This document shows, one piece after another, positions 18,284 through 28,442 of a stretch of DNA of 64,000 nt. Source of the DNA: Sulfitobacter aestuariivivens (GTDB lineage Bacteria > Pseudomonadota > Alphaproteobacteria > Rhodobacterales > Rhodobacteraceae); contig NZ_JACTAG010000001.1 of NCBI RefSeq assembly GCF_014763045.1, positions 1,364,001 to 1,428,000 on the forward strand, in the 5' to 3' direction. The translations under genes were made by a program, and so were the position numbers. Numbering within the stretch: position 1 is the stretch's first letter; every line of letters begins with the position of its first letter. The notes below the pieces were generated by a model that was not told the DNA's origin, ran no database searches, and was given only the letters and a program-made list of their open reading frames with translations.

Positions 18284-19933
18284 TCAACCTGCCAAAAGAG
18301 CCTCAGCCGCTGCGCGGGCGGCATCGGTGATTACATCTCCAGAGAGCATCCGCGCAACTTCATCAACACGTTCGGGTGCTGACAGCGGCATGACGGTAGA
18401 GGTCGTCACGCCCTTGCGCACGGCTTTCTCAACCCGCCAGTGGTGCGTGCCAAGGGCTGCAACCTGAGGCGAATGGGTGACAACCAGCACCTGCCCCCCC
18501 TGAGCAAGATCGGACAGCCTGCGCCCGACCGCATCTGCAGTCGCCCCGCCCACGCCGCGGTCGATTTCATCAAAGATCAGCGAAAGGCCTTCCTGTCCTT
18601 GGGTTAGACACACCTTCAAGGCCAGCAGAAACCGGCTCAACTCCCCCCCTGAGGCAATTTTGCCCAGTGGCCCGGCCGGCGCGCCTGGATTTGTTGCCAC
18701 CGTAAATGATACCTCGTCGATGCCGTCTGCTCCTGGGTCTGAGGCTGTGATCTGTGTCGAGAAAACGGCGCGCTCCATTTTGAGAGGGGCAAGCTCTGCG
18801 GTGACGGCGGTGTCAAGCTGCCGGGCTGCCTTTTGTCGCGACATGCTCAGGGTTTCGGCCGCTTTATCATAGGCCGATTGCGCCTCTCTGACAGCGGCCT
18901 CAAGGGCTGCCTGTTCGGCCTCGCCTGCATCCAGCGCCTCCAGTTTTGACCTCAGCGTGCTTGCGAATCCCGCCAGATCGTCCGGGGCCACCTCATGTTT
19001 GCGCGCCAGCGCGCGGATTGCGAACAACCTCTCCTCTGTTTCCTCCAGGTCGATGGGATTGAATGACATCGTCTCAATAGCATCGGTAACGCCTGACATC
19101 GCCTCGTCCAGTTCGACCATGGCGCGATTGAGCGCTGCCATCGGCGCCTCCAGAGTTCCCTCGGCCTTGTCCGCAACACCGTCCAACCACCGCAGTGCGT
19201 CCCCAAGAGTCGTTTCCGCCCCGCCCTGCCCCAGCAGCTCGTAAGCGTTGACCACGTCACTGCGGATCTTCTCAGCGCCCTGCATGAGCCTGCGGCGGGT
19301 ATCCAGCGTGGCCTCTTCGCCCTCTTGCGGATCAAGCTGATCAAGCTCAGCGACCGCGTGGCGCAGATATTCCTCTTCGGCCTTGATGGCATCGCGCGCT
19401 GTTGCTGCCTGCGCTGCCGTCTTTCGCGCAGTCCCCAAAGTGGCCCAGGCCTTGCGCACCTTTGTGCGCTGAACATCATTTCCCGCAAAAGCATCCAGAA
19501 TGGCGCGATGACCCCGCGGGTTCAGCAGTCCACGATCGTCATGTTGGCCGTGTAGTTCCACCAGCGTTTCGGACAAAGCACGCAAGACCTCGCCTGAGCA
19601 CCGACGGTCATTCACCCATGCCGTCTTGCGCCCGTCTGCTGTGTTCACCCGACGCAGGATCAGTTCTTCGCCGACCGGAAGACCCGCGTCTTCAAGAACA
19701 GCCACCGCAGGATGCCCCGCGGGCAGATCGAACCAAGCAGTCACCTCGCCCTGATCCGCCCCCTGACGCACAAGATCTGCACGACCGCGCCAACCCAATA
19801 CGAACCCCAAAGCATCCAGCAAAATAGACTTGCCCGCGCCGGTCTCCCCGGTCAGCACGTTGAGACCAGGCTCGAACGCAAGCTCAAGCCGGTCAATGAT
19901 CAGCATGTTCGATATATCAAGCCCGCGCAGCAT
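18284..19933 (-). CDS. recN: DNA repair protein RecN
   Basis: A 549-aa SMC-like ATPase. The N-terminal half-site is intact: MLRGLDISNMLIIDRLELAF followed by Walker A GETGAGKSILLDAL near residue 35. A long central segment (about 160-370) is coiled-coil. The C-terminal half holds the signature ASGGELSRFLLALK and Walker B LSLIFDEIDRGVGG, then VLVVTHSPQVAALG. RecN is recruited early to double-strand breaks and supports RecA-dependent repair. It follows bamD in the same direction with a 39-bp gap; the lpxC-bamD-recN order is common in Rhodobacterales. Confidence 0.96.
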   Translation of the reverse strand: MLRGLDISNMLIIDRLELAFEPGLNVLTGETGAGKSILLDALGFVLGWRGRADLVRQGADQGEVTAWFDLPAGHPAVAVLEDAGLPVGEELILRRVNTADGRKTAWVNDRRCSGEVLRALSETLVELHGQHDDRGLLNPRGHRAILDAFAGNDVQRTKVRKAWATLGTARKTAAQAATARDAIKAEEEYLRHAVAELDQLDPQEGEEATLDTRRRLMQGAEKIRSDVVNAYELLGQGGAETTLGDALRWLDGVADKAEGTLEAPMAALNRAMVELDEAMSGVTDAIETMSFNPIDLEETEERLFAIRALARKHEVAPDDLAGFASTLRSKLEALDAGEAEQAALEAAVREAQSAYDKAAETLSMSRQKAARQLDTAVTAELAPLKMERAVFSTQITASDPGADGIDEVSFTVATNPGAPAGPLGKIASGGELSRFLLALKVCLTQGQEGLSLIFDEIDRGVGGATADAVGRRLSDLAQGGQVLVVTHSPQVAALGTHHWRVEKAVRKGVTTSTVMPLSAPERVDEVARMLSGDVITDAARAAAEALLAG

Positions 19934-19972
19934 CTTGATCTGTCCGTAAGATGGGCAATCTGCCCACCGGGG

Positions 19973-20893
19973 CTATAGCCACGCGCCCTTGATGGTCTGC
20001 CGATAGATCGCGGCCAGCCAATTGTCCTTGAAGAAGGCGGGCTCGAGCCCCTGACCGGTCAACAACTTGTAGCTGTCGGCATACCAGTCCGTGGACTGGT
20101 AGTTATGGCCCAGAATTGCCCCCGCCGTCTGCGCCTCTTCGTTCAGGCCCAGCGACAAATACCCTTCGACCAGACGATGCAGCGCCTCGGCCGTGTGGCT
20201 TGTGGTCTGGAACTCTTCGACCACGACACGGAAACGATTGATCGCAGCGGTGTAGTGGTCCCGGCGGAGGTAATATCGGCCGATCTCCATCTCTTTGCCC
20301 GCCAGATGGTCGAATGCGAGGTCGAATTTCAGAATCGCCGATTTGGCATATTCGCTGTCGGGATATCCTTCGATCACCTCACGCAGGCTTTGCAGCGCCT
20401 GAAATGTCAGGCCCTGATCGCGACCCACTTCGTCGATCTGATCATAATAGCTGAGCGCCAGCAGATATTGTGCATAGGCCGCATCGTCATCATCGGGATA
20501 AAAATCGATGAACCGCTGCGCAGAGGACCGGCTGTTGGGGTAATCCTGATCCTGATGGTACGAAAACGCCTGCATGATCAGCGCGCGCTTGGCCCATTCA
20601 GAATAGGGATAGAGGCGCTCGATCTCAGCGAAATAGAAGGCAGCCTGATCTGGCTGACGCCGGGTGAGTTCGAATTCACCACGCTCAAAAATCTGTTCAG
20701 CCGAATAGGTTTCAAGCGGAATTTCTTGTGGGTTAAAGAAACTCCCGGTGGTCCGGCCCGCATCGCGACTGCCACACGCCGAAAGCGCTGCGACAATCGC
20801 CACCGCACCGATCACCCGCATCCGCGCCTTCGCACCGTTCATGCCTGCACTCTTTGCTGCGTCACGTCCTGCGTCCCGTTCGTCCATCTTCAT
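19973..20893 (-). CDS. bamD: Outer-membrane assembly lipoprotein BamD
   Basis: Up to 306 aa. A lipoprotein signal precedes Cys in VAIVAALSAC (lipobox LSAC). Three in-frame starts are possible: ATG 20893, ATG 20887 (AAGG seven bases upstream, best SD) and ATG 20842 (shortest, gives the most typical signal peptide); the longest is listed. The mature protein has the five-TPR pattern of BamD/ComL: RGEFELTRRQPDQAAFYFAE, LYPYSEWAKRALIMQAFSYH, SRSSAQRFIDFYPDDDDAAY, LREVIEGYPDSEYAKSA. It binds BamA/BamC and recognises beta-barrel precursors in the outer membrane. Located between lpxC and recN, all on the minus strand. Confidence 0.94.
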   Translation of the reverse strand: MKMDERDAGRDAAKSAGMNGAKARMRVIGAVAIVAALSACGSRDAGRTTGSFFNPQEIPLETYSAEQIFERGEFELTRRQPDQAAFYFAEIERLYPYSEWAKRALIMQAFSYHQDQDYPNSRSSAQRFIDFYPDDDDAAYAQYLLALSYYDQIDEVGRDQGLTFQALQSLREVIEGYPDSEYAKSAILKFDLAFDHLAGKEMEIGRYYLRRDHYTAAINRFRVVVEEFQTTSHTAEALHRLVEGYLSLGLNEEAQTAGAILGHNYQSTDWYADSYKLLTGQGLEPAFFKDNWLAAIYRQTIKGAWL

Positions 20894-21061
20894 GCCTTGC
20901 TAACACAATAGAATGCATTGCAAAACGCTGAATGCACCTTTTGTGTCGGCTGTGTTGCGACATATTCCACGTCCCTGCGGAGCGTTGCCAAAGGCATACA
21001 ATGCCGCCCACCCAAGCTCAATGGCAGGCAAGCGTTGGTTTGCATGTGAAAGAGAGCCTGA

Positions 21062-21985
21062 TCAGGCGACTTGCGGGATCTCATCCCACACCAGGCCAGA
21101 ACCCGGCAGGCGCGCGACCATGGACGCGTCGCATTCAACCATCCGCACAGCGCCCGGTGTGGCGAAAAGTTTGCGCAACAAGGTGTTGGTCAACGAGTGA
21201 CCCGCACGGTTGCCTTTGTAGTGACCCAGCAAAGGACCACCGGCCAACGCAAGATCACCCAGCGCATCCAGCATCTTGTGGCGCACAGGCTCATCGGCGT
21301 GGCGCAAGCCACCGGGGCTGACCACCTTATCACCATCAAAGACCACGGCGTTCTCGCCGGAGTTGCCGCCAAGTGCCAGACCATTGGCCTGCATCGCATC
21401 CACATCTGCCTGACGGCAGAAGGTGCGGCTGTCACACAGCTCGCGCGCGAAAGAGCCATTGTTCATTACCAACGACTTTTGCTGATGCCCGATTGCGGCA
21501 TCTACAAAATCGATCTCGAAATCAATCCGAAGCGTGTCGGACGGGCTGATGGATGCTGTCGCATCACCGTCGGTTACCGTCACGGTTTCAAGAACTTCAA
21601 AGGCCATGACAGGCGCGGAAAGGCGGCGCAGGCCGCGCTGAACAAATCCGCGCACGAAAGGAATGGCAGAGCCGTCAAGGATCGGGACTTCGGGACCGTC
21701 AATCTCAACCAGCGCATTGTGAATGCCACATCCCGCCAGCGCGGCCATAAGATGCTCAACCGTGGACACTGAAAGGCCCGCGGCATTCTCAAGCTTGGTG
21801 CACAGAGGCGACCGGTTCACGGCGTCCCACCGCGCAGGGATCAAACGATCCCCAAGCGAGATGTCGATCCGCTTGAACCAGATACCATGGTACGCACCGG
21901 CCGGACGCACTGTCACCGTCGCAGCCGCACCGGAGTGCAGGCCTTTGCCGCTGAAGCTGATCGGTGATTTGATGGTCGTCTGCAC
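21062..21985 (-). CDS. lpxC: UDP-3-O-acyl-N-acetylglucosamine deacetylase
   Basis: A 307-aa enzyme of lipid A synthesis. The GTG at 21985 is chosen since AGAGG lies eight bases upstream and it begins right at the core (MQTTIKSPISFSGKGLHSG); longer frames upstream lack homology. All catalytic motifs are visible: zinc His in STVEHLMAAL (about residue 78), His and Asp in RHKMLDALGDLAL, and the catalytic His in RAGHSLTN. It commits UDP-acyl-GlcNAc to lipid A in the cytoplasm. An inverted repeat (TTAGAC-N4-GTCTAA) sits 21 bp upstream of the start, and a terminator behind ftsZ separates it from the dcw transcript. Confidence 0.96.
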   Translation of the reverse strand: MQTTIKSPISFSGKGLHSGAAATVTVRPAGAYHGIWFKRIDISLGDRLIPARWDAVNRSPLCTKLENAAGLSVSTVEHLMAALAGCGIHNALVEIDGPEVPILDGSAIPFVRGFVQRGLRRLSAPVMAFEVLETVTVTDGDATASISPSDTLRIDFEIDFVDAAIGHQQKSLVMNNGSFARELCDSRTFCRQADVDAMQANGLALGGNSGENAVVFDGDKVVSPGGLRHADEPVRHKMLDALGDLALAGGPLLGHYKGNRAGHSLTNTLLRKLFATPGAVRMVECDASMVARLPGSGLVWDEIPQVA

Positions 21986-22005
21986 GGGTCGCACCTCTGA
22001 TTGAA

Positions 22006-22021
22006 TTAGACTTGTGTCTAA
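22006..22021. promoter_or_regulatory. Perfect inverted repeat in the lpxC promoter region
   Basis: TTAGAC, a 4-base spacer TTGT, then GTCTAA form a perfect 6+6 palindrome 21 bp upstream of the lpxC GTG. On the lpxC strand it overlaps a possible promoter (TTGTTG, then TCTAAT after 18 bases). This looks like an operator for a dimeric regulator, but no known consensus was matched. Confidence 0.35.
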
Positions 22022-22144
22022 CTTGATCCAACAAGTAGGGGGCGGTCTGTTAGCGTGCAACACAACCTTTGTAACGGTCTGAAACATGTTGTGGCCAATC
22101 GCGCACAAATACGCCGACCCTCTGCGAAGTCTTTGACCATAAAG

Positions 22145-22172
22145 GAAAAAGAGCCACCTTTCGGCGGCTCTT
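22145..22172 (-). terminator. Rho-independent terminator after ftsZ
   Basis: On the minus strand the sequence GAGCCGCC-GAAA-GGTGGCTC is followed by TTTTTCC. This is a GC-rich stem with a GAAA tetraloop, one G-T wobble and a T tract. It lies about 100 bp downstream of the ftsZ stop and before the lpxC promoter, so it marks the end of the dcw transcription unit. Confidence 0.85.
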
Positions 22173-22268
22173 ATCTAAATTATTGTGACCACGTCAGGTC
22201 TGATTTCGACGTTCAGTGCCCCTTGTTACAGACTGATCCGGCGCTGATGAAACGGGAGGTTGCAGCCC

Positions 22269-23873
22269 TCAGTTCGCCTGACGGCGCAGGAATGCGGGAA
22301 TTTCGATCCGCTCTTCGTCGGCATTAACGTCCTGTTGTGGCTGTGGTGCTGCGGCCGAGGCGCGGTTTTGCACCGGCGGCTGCTGACGGACCGGGCGCGG
22401 CTGTTGCTGCTGCGCTTCGCCGTCACCCTGACCTGTCATCCGATTGATCAGAGAGTTGATGCCGAACCGGGGTTTCTCGCCCTGGCTTTGTGCGGCTGCG
22501 GGCTGTGGCTGAGGGGCGGCGGCTTGCTGCTGCGGCGCACTGCGCTGTGCTGCGGCGCGCAGACGTTCCATTGCCTCGGGGGATGGCGTGCCGGGTGCCG
22601 GCGCGCGTGGGGCCACATATTCTTCGGGCTCTGCTTCCAGGCTTTCCTCGCGACGCGGCTCGAATGCGGCGACCTGAGGCTGGTACGCAGGAGGCGGCAA
22701 GTCGTCGTCGACCTGTGCGACCTCGGCCTGCTGAGGCTCCATTTCTTCAAAGAGCGTGGGCGCCCGCGCCGCTTCTTGTGCAGGTTCAACCTGCGTTGAT
22801 GCGGCAACGGCCGCTTCGGGTGCGGGCGCGTCGTCCTGCACTTCGCTCGGCTGGCTCAGGGGCTGGCTTAGCGACCGGCGCGGTACGGGCATTTCGGTGT
22901 TCACATCCGTCGCGTCAATGCCGGTGGCGACAACGCTGACGCGCATCAATCCGCCCAGACCTTCATCCAGCGTGGACCCGACGATGATATTCGCCTCTGG
23001 GTCCACTTCCTCGCGAATGCGGTTGGCGGCTTCGTCCAGTTCGAACAGGGTAAGATCTTCGCCGCCTGTGATATTGATCAGCACGCCCTTGGCACCGCGC
23101 AGGCTGATTTCGTCCAGCAGCGGGTTGGCAATGGCCTTTTCGGCGGCCTGAATGGCGCGATCTTCGCCATCGGATTCGCCCGTGCCCATCATCGCCTTGC
23201 CCATCTCGTCCATGACGGCGCGGACATCGGCAAAGTCGAGGTTGATCAGGCCCGGACGGACCATCAGGTCGGTCACGCCCTTCACGCCCTGGTACAGCAC
23301 GTCGTCAGCCATTGAGAAGGCTTCGGTAAATGTCGTTTTTTCGTTGGCCAGACGGAACAGGTTCTGGTTGGGAATGATGATCAGCGTATCGACCACCTTT
23401 TGCAGCGCTTCGACACCGTCCTCGGCCTGGCGCATCCGCTTGGCACCTTCAAACTGGAACGGTTTGGTCACGACACCAACGGTCAGAACTCCGAGTTCGC
23501 GCGCAGCCTGTGCGATAATGGGCGCGGCCCCGGTGCCGGTACCCCCGCCCATGCCCGCGGTGATAAAGCACATATGCGCGCCAGCCAGATGATCGACGAT
23601 CTGCTCGATGCTTTCTTCGGCAGCCGCGGCACCAACAGACGCGCGGGCGCCTGCCCCCAAGCCTTCGGTCACCTTGATGCCAAGCTGCACCTTGTTGTCC
23701 GCGCGCGCCTGCTGCAGCGCCTGCGCATCGGTGTTGGCCACGACAAAATCAACGCCATCCAGCTGCTTTTCGATCATGTTGTTGACCGCGTTACCGCCTG
23801 CGCCGCCGACACCAAAAACGGTGATCCGTGGCTTGAGGTCTTCCTGACCGGGCATCGAGAGGTTGAGTGTCAT
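22269..23873 (-). CDS. ftsZ: Cell division protein FtsZ
   Basis: A 534-aa tubulin-like GTPase. The globular core (about residues 10-320) has the nucleotide-binding motifs [12 protein letters not shown], the tubulin signature [12 protein letters not shown] and [11 protein letters not shown]. It forms the Z ring at midcell. After the core comes a linker of about 190 residues rich in Gln, Ala, Pro and Glu, much longer than in E. coli but usual in alphaproteobacteria, and finally the conserved C-terminal peptide [11 protein letters not shown] that binds FtsA. It is the last gene of the dcw cluster, separated from ftsA by 352 bp, so it probably has its own promoter. Confidence 0.98.
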   Translation of the reverse strand: MTLNLSMPGQEDLKPRITVFGVGGAGGNAVNNMIEKQLDGVDFVVANTDAQALQQARADNKVQLGIKVTEGLGAGARASVGAAAAEESIEQIVDHLAGAHMCFITAGMGGGTGTGAAPIIAQAARELGVLTVGVVTKPFQFEGAKRMRQAEDGVEALQKVVDTLIIIPNQNLFRLANEKTTFTEAFSMADDVLYQGVKGVTDLMVRPGLINLDFADVRAVMDEMGKAMMGTGESDGEDRAIQAAEKAIANPLLDEISLRGAKGVLINITGGEDLTLFELDEAANRIREEVDPEANIIVGSTLDEGLGGLMRVSVVATGIDATDVNTEMPVPRRSLSQPLSQPSEVQDDAPAPEAAVAASTQVEPAQEAARAPTLFEEMEPQQAEVAQVDDDLPPPAYQPQVAAFEPRREESLEAEPEEYVAPRAPAPGTPSPEAMERLRAAAQRSAPQQQAAAPQPQPAAAQSQGEKPRFGINSLINRMTGQGDGEAQQQQPRPVRQQPPVQNRASAAAPQPQQDVNADEERIEIPAFLRRQAN

Positions 23874-24225
23874 GTGCTGTCCGCCTGTTCTGTTGTCCTG
23901 CGTCCCACAGGTTTTTACGTGCTAAATTCCGACAATCTTAACGTCTGCCACCCGTAGCGTCACCCAAAAAACGTCAAAATTCTACCAAATCTGGGGATAA
24001 AGCCGGGTTCTCTACGCGAGATTTCGCCAAACCGGGCAAATCTTGCGATTCTCCTGTCGCTCACCACAACAAGCAGCACCGCCGCACGGCCACGCGCCGC
24101 GCGATTCGGGTCTTTTGTGTCAAATGTCGGAACCTGCTCGTCCCGGTACCGCTGTTCTTGTGTTCGTGGTCTTTTGCCACACGTGCGATTTCTCAAAGAT
24201 AGCGCTGAACGGATGCTATGTCACC
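23874..24225. other. ftsA-ftsZ intergenic region, no gene seen
   Basis: A 352-bp gap that is more AT-rich than its flanks, especially near 23920-24000. A 78-codon ORF on the minus strand has no recognisable product and an unusual Arg-rich composition, so it is not called. The position and composition make this the likely site of a dedicated ftsZ promoter. No specific regulator site could be assigned with confidence. Confidence 0.5.
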
Positions 24226-25557
24226 CTACCAATTGTCGCGAAACCACTTTACCGCGCGTTTCAGCGACCGCTGAGGATAGCGGTCCGCCGGAATGTCAAA
24301 ATCCCACCATTCATCCTGCGGATGGGCAGCGAAAAGCGCCAGTCCAACGGCAGAGGCAAAACTGGGGCCCGTCGCCGCCTGCGGCAGACCATGGACGCGC
24401 AAGGGCCGTCCCAGACGCACCTGTTGGCCAAGGATCTTGCTGGCCAGACCGTCCAGACCCGGTATCTGACTACCGCCCCCGGTCAGAACGATCTGCTGGC
24501 TTGGCAGGTGATCAAAACCGGCGGCATCAAGCCGCACGCGTACTTCTTCAAGTATTTCCTCTACCCGCGGGCGCATGATCCCGATGAGTTCCGCCCGCGA
24601 CGCCGTCCGGCGGTCATGTTCATAATCTCCGGTGTCCCCCCCGATTTCGATCATTTCACGGTCATCCATGCCAGTCGCATGCACGCCACCGTAAAACGTC
24701 TTGATCCGTTCGGCGTTTGCGGTGGGCACCTGCAACCCCATCGAGATATCCGAGGTTACGTGGTCCCCCCCCATGCGAACGGCATCGGCATAGATCATGT
24801 GCTTTTTGATAAAGATCGACACGCCTGTAGACCCGCCACCAAGATCGATGCAGGCCGCACCCAGTTCCTGTTCATCTTCCACCAGCGCGGAAATACCCGA
24901 GACGTAGGATGAGCTGGCGATCCCCGCCAGTTCCAGATCACAGCGCTTGATACAGTGCGCCAGATGCTGGATCGCGGCGGCGTCCACCGTCAGCATGTGC
25001 AAGTCCACCGACAATTCGTTGCCCAACTGCCCGCGTGGGTCGGCAAGGCCAGACCGATGATCCAGCGCAAAGTTCACGGGCTGCGCATGCAGCACCTCGC
25101 GCCCTTCGCCATATTCGGGCACATCGCATGCAGCGAGCACCTGTGCCACGTCCTGTTCAGACACCATGTCGCCTTCAAGATCGATCTGCGCATCCAGCCC
25201 ATAGCTGCGCGGCTCCGCGCCGGAAAAACATGCAATCACATGGTCCACACGGATGCCAGCCATCTTTTGCGCAGCCTGCAACGCGGTGCGGATCGCCCGC
25301 TCGGTTTCGCCCATCGCGCAGATCTCGCCAAAGCGGACCCCGCGCGACCGGGTTGTCGCCGCCCCGATGACCCGAAAATTGGACTGCCCCGCCAGCGACC
25401 CAATCTCGCCCGTGTCATCCAGTTCACCCGAGCTGTCAAAACGCAGAACCAGACAGGCGATCTTGGAACTGCCCACATCGAGAATGGCGACCACCCCGCG
25501 CTGCATAGCAAGCTTGCGCATATGACGCATTGAGCGTTGGCTGTCGTATAGATCCAT
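24226..25557 (-). CDS. ftsA: Cell division protein FtsA
   Basis: A 443-aa actin-like ATPase. Phosphate-1 motif VVAILDVGSSKIACLV is near the N-terminus, phosphate-2 ACIDLGGGSTGVSIFIKK lies mid-protein, and the adenosine motif QIVLTGGGSQIPGL follows. The protein ends in a basic, aromatic amphipathic helix (RSLKRAVKWFRDNW), the membrane-targeting sequence. FtsA tethers FtsZ to the inner membrane and recruits late division proteins. Directly downstream of ftsQ (33 bp). Confidence 0.97.
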   Translation of the reverse strand: MDLYDSQRSMRHMRKLAMQRGVVAILDVGSSKIACLVLRFDSSGELDDTGEIGSLAGQSNFRVIGAATTRSRGVRFGEICAMGETERAIRTALQAAQKMAGIRVDHVIACFSGAEPRSYGLDAQIDLEGDMVSEQDVAQVLAACDVPEYGEGREVLHAQPVNFALDHRSGLADPRGQLGNELSVDLHMLTVDAAAIQHLAHCIKRCDLELAGIASSSYVSGISALVEDEQELGAACIDLGGGSTGVSIFIKKHMIYADAVRMGGDHVTSDISMGLQVPTANAERIKTFYGGVHATGMDDREMIEIGGDTGDYEHDRRTASRAELIGIMRPRVEEILEEVRVRLDAAGFDHLPSQQIVLTGGGSQIPGLDGLASKILGQQVRLGRPLRVHGLPQAATGPSFASAVGLALFAAHPQDEWWDFDIPADRYPQRSLKRAVKWFRDNW

Positions 25558-25590
25558 CGTCTTGTCCCGCCTCAGATTAAGGGCCCAAAG

Positions 25591-26472
25591 TTAGTCTTCG
25601 GTGCCTTGTTTGATATCCCACCACGCTTCGGTGGCGTCTTTCGTCATGCGCACAGTCGGCCGATGCGCCAGCCTCAAATCCACCCGCGCCACATCCCGGC
25701 TCAGAACGTGTTCAGCCTTTTCCAGGGCGATTACCCGCTCAAGCGCCTGCATCGCTTTTTCCTCGGGCAGAAGAATGCGCTGCTCGCGGTCCAGGACGAT
25801 ATCCCAGCGCCGATTGCCCATGCGCACCACACCTTTCAGCCGGTCCCCCAGAACGGCGGCTGTCTGATGCAGCGCCAGCGCTTCGGGTACATGGCGCGCG
25901 GCGCCCTCGCCTGCGATCAGGGGTAGACCCGGAAATTCAGCGCGGGCCGCAATGGCCGAGACATGCGCGCCGGCTGCATCGACCAGCACCAAACCGTCTT
26001 CGTTCCGCCAGATGGCCACAGGAACGCGCGGCGTGATATCGACCTGAAGCACACCGCCCGGACGAATGCGGACATTCACCGATTTCACGCCATTCAGCGT
26101 TTTGATCTGCTTGCGGATCGCTGTGAGGTCCAGATCGAAGGAGCTTTGCGGGAAGTCCAAGGGCACAGCCGTACGGATGTCTGCGGCCAGCGTCCCGCTG
26201 GCCCCGTCGATTGCCATCAGCTTGACCATGAATTCAGGACGTTCCTCGATACTGGCACGGGCATCGGCAACGCCTTCAGCAATGGCTGCGCGTCGGTCTG
26301 GGTCGGCCAAATAGACCGTCCCCGCCAACAGCGTAACGCAGAACGGCACACCAACGCGCAGGCCAAAGCGAAACGCAGGTGTCAGCATCAACCGTTGCAT
26401 CCGCCATGCCCAGCGCGAGGGCGCGGGATCGGACCTCGCGTGATCGTTCCGGTCGCGCCTTAGCGAGAACAT
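25591..26472 (-). CDS. ftsQ: Cell division protein FtsQ
   Basis: A 293-aa bitopic membrane protein. The start at 26472 is fixed by GGAGG seven bases before ATG and lies inside the 3' end of ddl (13-bp overlap); longer frames upstream are antisense or overlap ddl. Layout: short basic cytoplasmic segment, one transmembrane helix ([16 protein letters not shown]), POTRA-like region including [20 protein letters not shown], then the periplasmic beta domain with [18 protein letters not shown]. FtsQ links early and late divisome components by binding FtsB/FtsL. Confidence 0.94.
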   Translation of the reverse strand: MFSLRRDRNDHARSDPAPSRWAWRMQRLMLTPAFRFGLRVGVPFCVTLLAGTVYLADPDRRAAIAEGVADARASIEERPEFMVKLMAIDGASGTLAADIRTAVPLDFPQSSFDLDLTAIRKQIKTLNGVKSVNVRIRPGGVLQVDITPRVPVAIWRNEDGLVLVDAAGAHVSAIAARAEFPGLPLIAGEGAARHVPEALALHQTAAVLGDRLKGVVRMGNRRWDIVLDREQRILLPEEKAMQALERVIALEKAEHVLSRDVARVDLRLAHRPTVRMTKDATEAWWDIKQGTED

Positions 26473-27383
26473 GAAGCGTCCTCCACCATCCAAGCGCACA
26501 GCTGTCCAAAAGTGATGCCGCAGGCCTCTGCTTGCTCCGGAGAAAGTGACGTGGGCGTCATGCCGGGTTGCGTGTTTGTTTCGAGCAGGATCAGACCATC
26601 GACGCCGCGGCTCTCGTCCCAGCGGAAGTCCGTGCGGCTGACACCCCGGCACCCCAGCGCGTTGTGCGCCCGCACAGCGTAGTCCATGCAAAGGTCGAAA
26701 ATCTCTGCCGGGACATCGGCGGGAACCACGTGGGACGATCCGCCTTCCTTGTACTTGGCATCGTAATCGTACCAACCGGTCGTGATAATGTCGGTGACGG
26801 TCAGCGCGCGCTGCCCCATCACGGTTGTCGTCAGCTCGCGACCCGGTGCATAAGTTTCGACCATGACAAAATCGGGCATGTCATCGTCCAGCTGCGGCGG
26901 GCCGTTGTTTTCCGCGTTCACAAGATAAACGCCGACCGACGACCCTTCATTGTTTGGTTTGACGACATAGGGTGGCGGCATCACGTGCGCAGCACGCACA
27001 TCCGCCTTTGAGCGGATCACGCTTTCAACAATCGGCAGGCCCGCGTGACGGTAAACCTCTTTTGAGCGTTGCTTGTCCATCGCCAGCGCCGAGGCCAGCA
27101 CGCCGGAATGCGAATACGGAATGTTCAGCCATTCCAGCAGCCCCTGCACACAGCCGTCTTCACCCCAGCGCCCATGCAGGCAATTGAGAACAGTGTCGGG
27201 CTTGAGGTCCAGCAGAACAGCACAAAGGTCGCGGCCCGCATCGACCTCGACCACATTGTAGCCACCATGTTCCCGCAGTGCTGCAGCGCAGGCTGTGCCC
27301 GTGGACAACGACACCTCGCGTTCTGCTGAGGGCCCGCCCATTAATACCGCCACTGTCGGGGTTGTCCTGCTCGACGTACCCAC
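26460..27383 (-). CDS. ddl: D-alanine--D-alanine ligase
   Basis: A 307-aa ATP-grasp enzyme joining two D-Ala for the peptidoglycan stem peptide. It starts at GTG 27383, with AAGG nine bases upstream. Motifs: [19 protein letters not shown] at the N-terminus, [18 protein letters not shown], the ATP lid [15 protein letters not shown], and the metal-binding end [17 protein letters not shown]. Length is typical of DdlB. It overlaps ftsQ. Three GTCGGTA direct repeats with 11-bp period lie 80-108 bp upstream. Confidence 0.96.
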   Translation of the reverse strand: MGTSSRTTPTVAVLMGGPSAEREVSLSTGTACAAALREHGGYNVVEVDAGRDLCAVLLDLKPDTVLNCLHGRWGEDGCVQGLLEWLNIPYSHSGVLASALAMDKQRSKEVYRHAGLPIVESVIRSKADVRAAHVMPPPYVVKPNNEGSSVGVYLVNAENNGPPQLDDDMPDFVMVETYAPGRELTTTVMGQRALTVTDIITTGWYDYDAKYKEGGSSHVVPADVPAEIFDLCMDYAVRAHNALGCRGVSRTDFRWDESRGVDGLILLETNTQPGMTPTSLSPEQAEACGITFGQLCAWMVEDASCSR

Positions 27384-27462
27384 CGGAGTGCCTTACTTTC
27401 CCGGAGCCTTTTCGGCCCTCGTTATAATGTCAGAACCCGTCGTTTTGGCCCTGCTGCATGAC

Positions 27463-27491
27463 GTCGGTAATGTGTCGGTATCACGTCGGTA
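27463..27491. promoter_or_regulatory. Three 11-bp-spaced GTCGGTA direct repeats upstream of ddl
   Basis: GTCGGTA occurs at 27463-27469, 27474-27480 and 27485-27491, each separated by 4 bases, an exact 11-bp period (one helical turn). They lie in the 120-bp murB-ddl gap. A TATAAC-like -10 for ddl is seen downstream near 27425 on the minus strand. This looks like a multi-site operator but no known regulator was matched. Confidence 0.45.
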
Positions 27492-27503
27492 TTGGGACCG
27501 ATC

Positions 27504-28439
27504 TTACCGCTCAAATTCGCCCACGCGCATGATTTCCCATTCTAACGTGATACCGCTTGAATCGTAAACCTTTTTTCGCACCTCTTCGCCCAGCCCTTCG
27601 AGATCGGCAGCGGTCGCCGTTCCGGTATTGATCAGAAAGTTCGGGTGTTTCGGCGACATCTGCGCGCCGCCCCTTGTGGCCCCGCGCAACCCCGCATCAT
27701 CGATGACTTTCCAGGCTTTCAGGTCGTGCACATCGTCCGCCGCCCCGGTTGAGCTGAAACCCGCCGGATTGCGAAAGGTGCTGCCCGCGCTTCGGTCCTT
27801 GGTGGGCTGGGTTTCGTCCCGTTTCCGCAATTGTTCCTCCATGCGCGCGTGCAACGCTTCGGGCTCCCCCGCAGGCGGGGCAAAGGTGGCCGATACGATG
27901 ACCGCGCCCTCTGGCAGGTCGGTCTGGCGATACCGGAAATTCAGGTCATCCGCCGTGAGCGTGATCAGCGTCCCTGCCCGCGTGACGGCCTGCGCATAGA
28001 CAAAGAAATCTGCGGTGTAGCAGCCATAGCAGCCTGCGTTCATCCGCACTGCCCCGCCGACCGCGCCGGGGATCGTGCGCAGAAAACTAAGGTCCAGGCC
28101 AGCATCCGCCGCCCTGCGCGCCACATGCGCGTCCAATGCGGCCGCACCGGCAGTGACGTGCTCCCCGTCGATCGAGATCGAATTGAAGCCGCGCCCCATG
28201 CGGATCACGATCGCCCGGATCCCGCCGTCGCGCACAATCAGGTTCGACCCCACACCCATGGGAAAGACCGGAACATCTGCCGGCAGCGCGTGCAGAAATT
28301 CGCTCAGATCATCGACATCGGCAGGCTGAAAAAGCACATCCGCAGGTCCGCCCACGCGCAACCACGTCAAATCGCTGAGCGCACGGTGCGGCGTCAGAGT
28401 GCCGCGCACCGCTGGCAACGCGCTGATATCGATCTGCAT
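27504..28439 (-). CDS. murB: UDP-N-acetylenolpyruvoylglucosamine reductase
   Basis: A 311-aa FAD enzyme that reduces UDP-GlcNAc-enolpyruvate to UDP-MurNAc. FAD-binding motifs are [19 protein letters not shown] and [20 protein letters not shown]; the active-site segments [19 protein letters not shown] and [15 protein letters not shown] are intact, as is the closing [19 protein letters not shown]. Type II MurB by the absence of the long C-terminal insertion. It follows the small membrane-protein genes by 3 bp and ends 120 bp before ddl. Confidence 0.96.
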   Translation of the reverse strand: MQIDISALPAVRGTLTPHRALSDLTWLRVGGPADVLFQPADVDDLSEFLHALPADVPVFPMGVGSNLIVRDGGIRAIVIRMGRGFNSISIDGEHVTAGAAALDAHVARRAADAGLDLSFLRTIPGAVGGAVRMNAGCYGCYTADFFVYAQAVTRAGTLITLTADDLNFRYRQTDLPEGAVIVSATFAPPAGEPEALHARMEEQLRKRDETQPTKDRSAGSTFRNPAGFSSTGAADDVHDLKAWKVIDDAGLRGATRGGAQMSPKHPNFLINTGTATAADLEGLGEEVRKKVYDSSGITLEWEIMRVGEFER

Positions 28440-28442
28440 GTC

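Noticed and set aside
23960-24196. 78-codon minus-strand ORF between ftsA and ftsZ
   Set aside because: Very Arg-rich, no SD and no motif; more likely the ftsZ promoter region.
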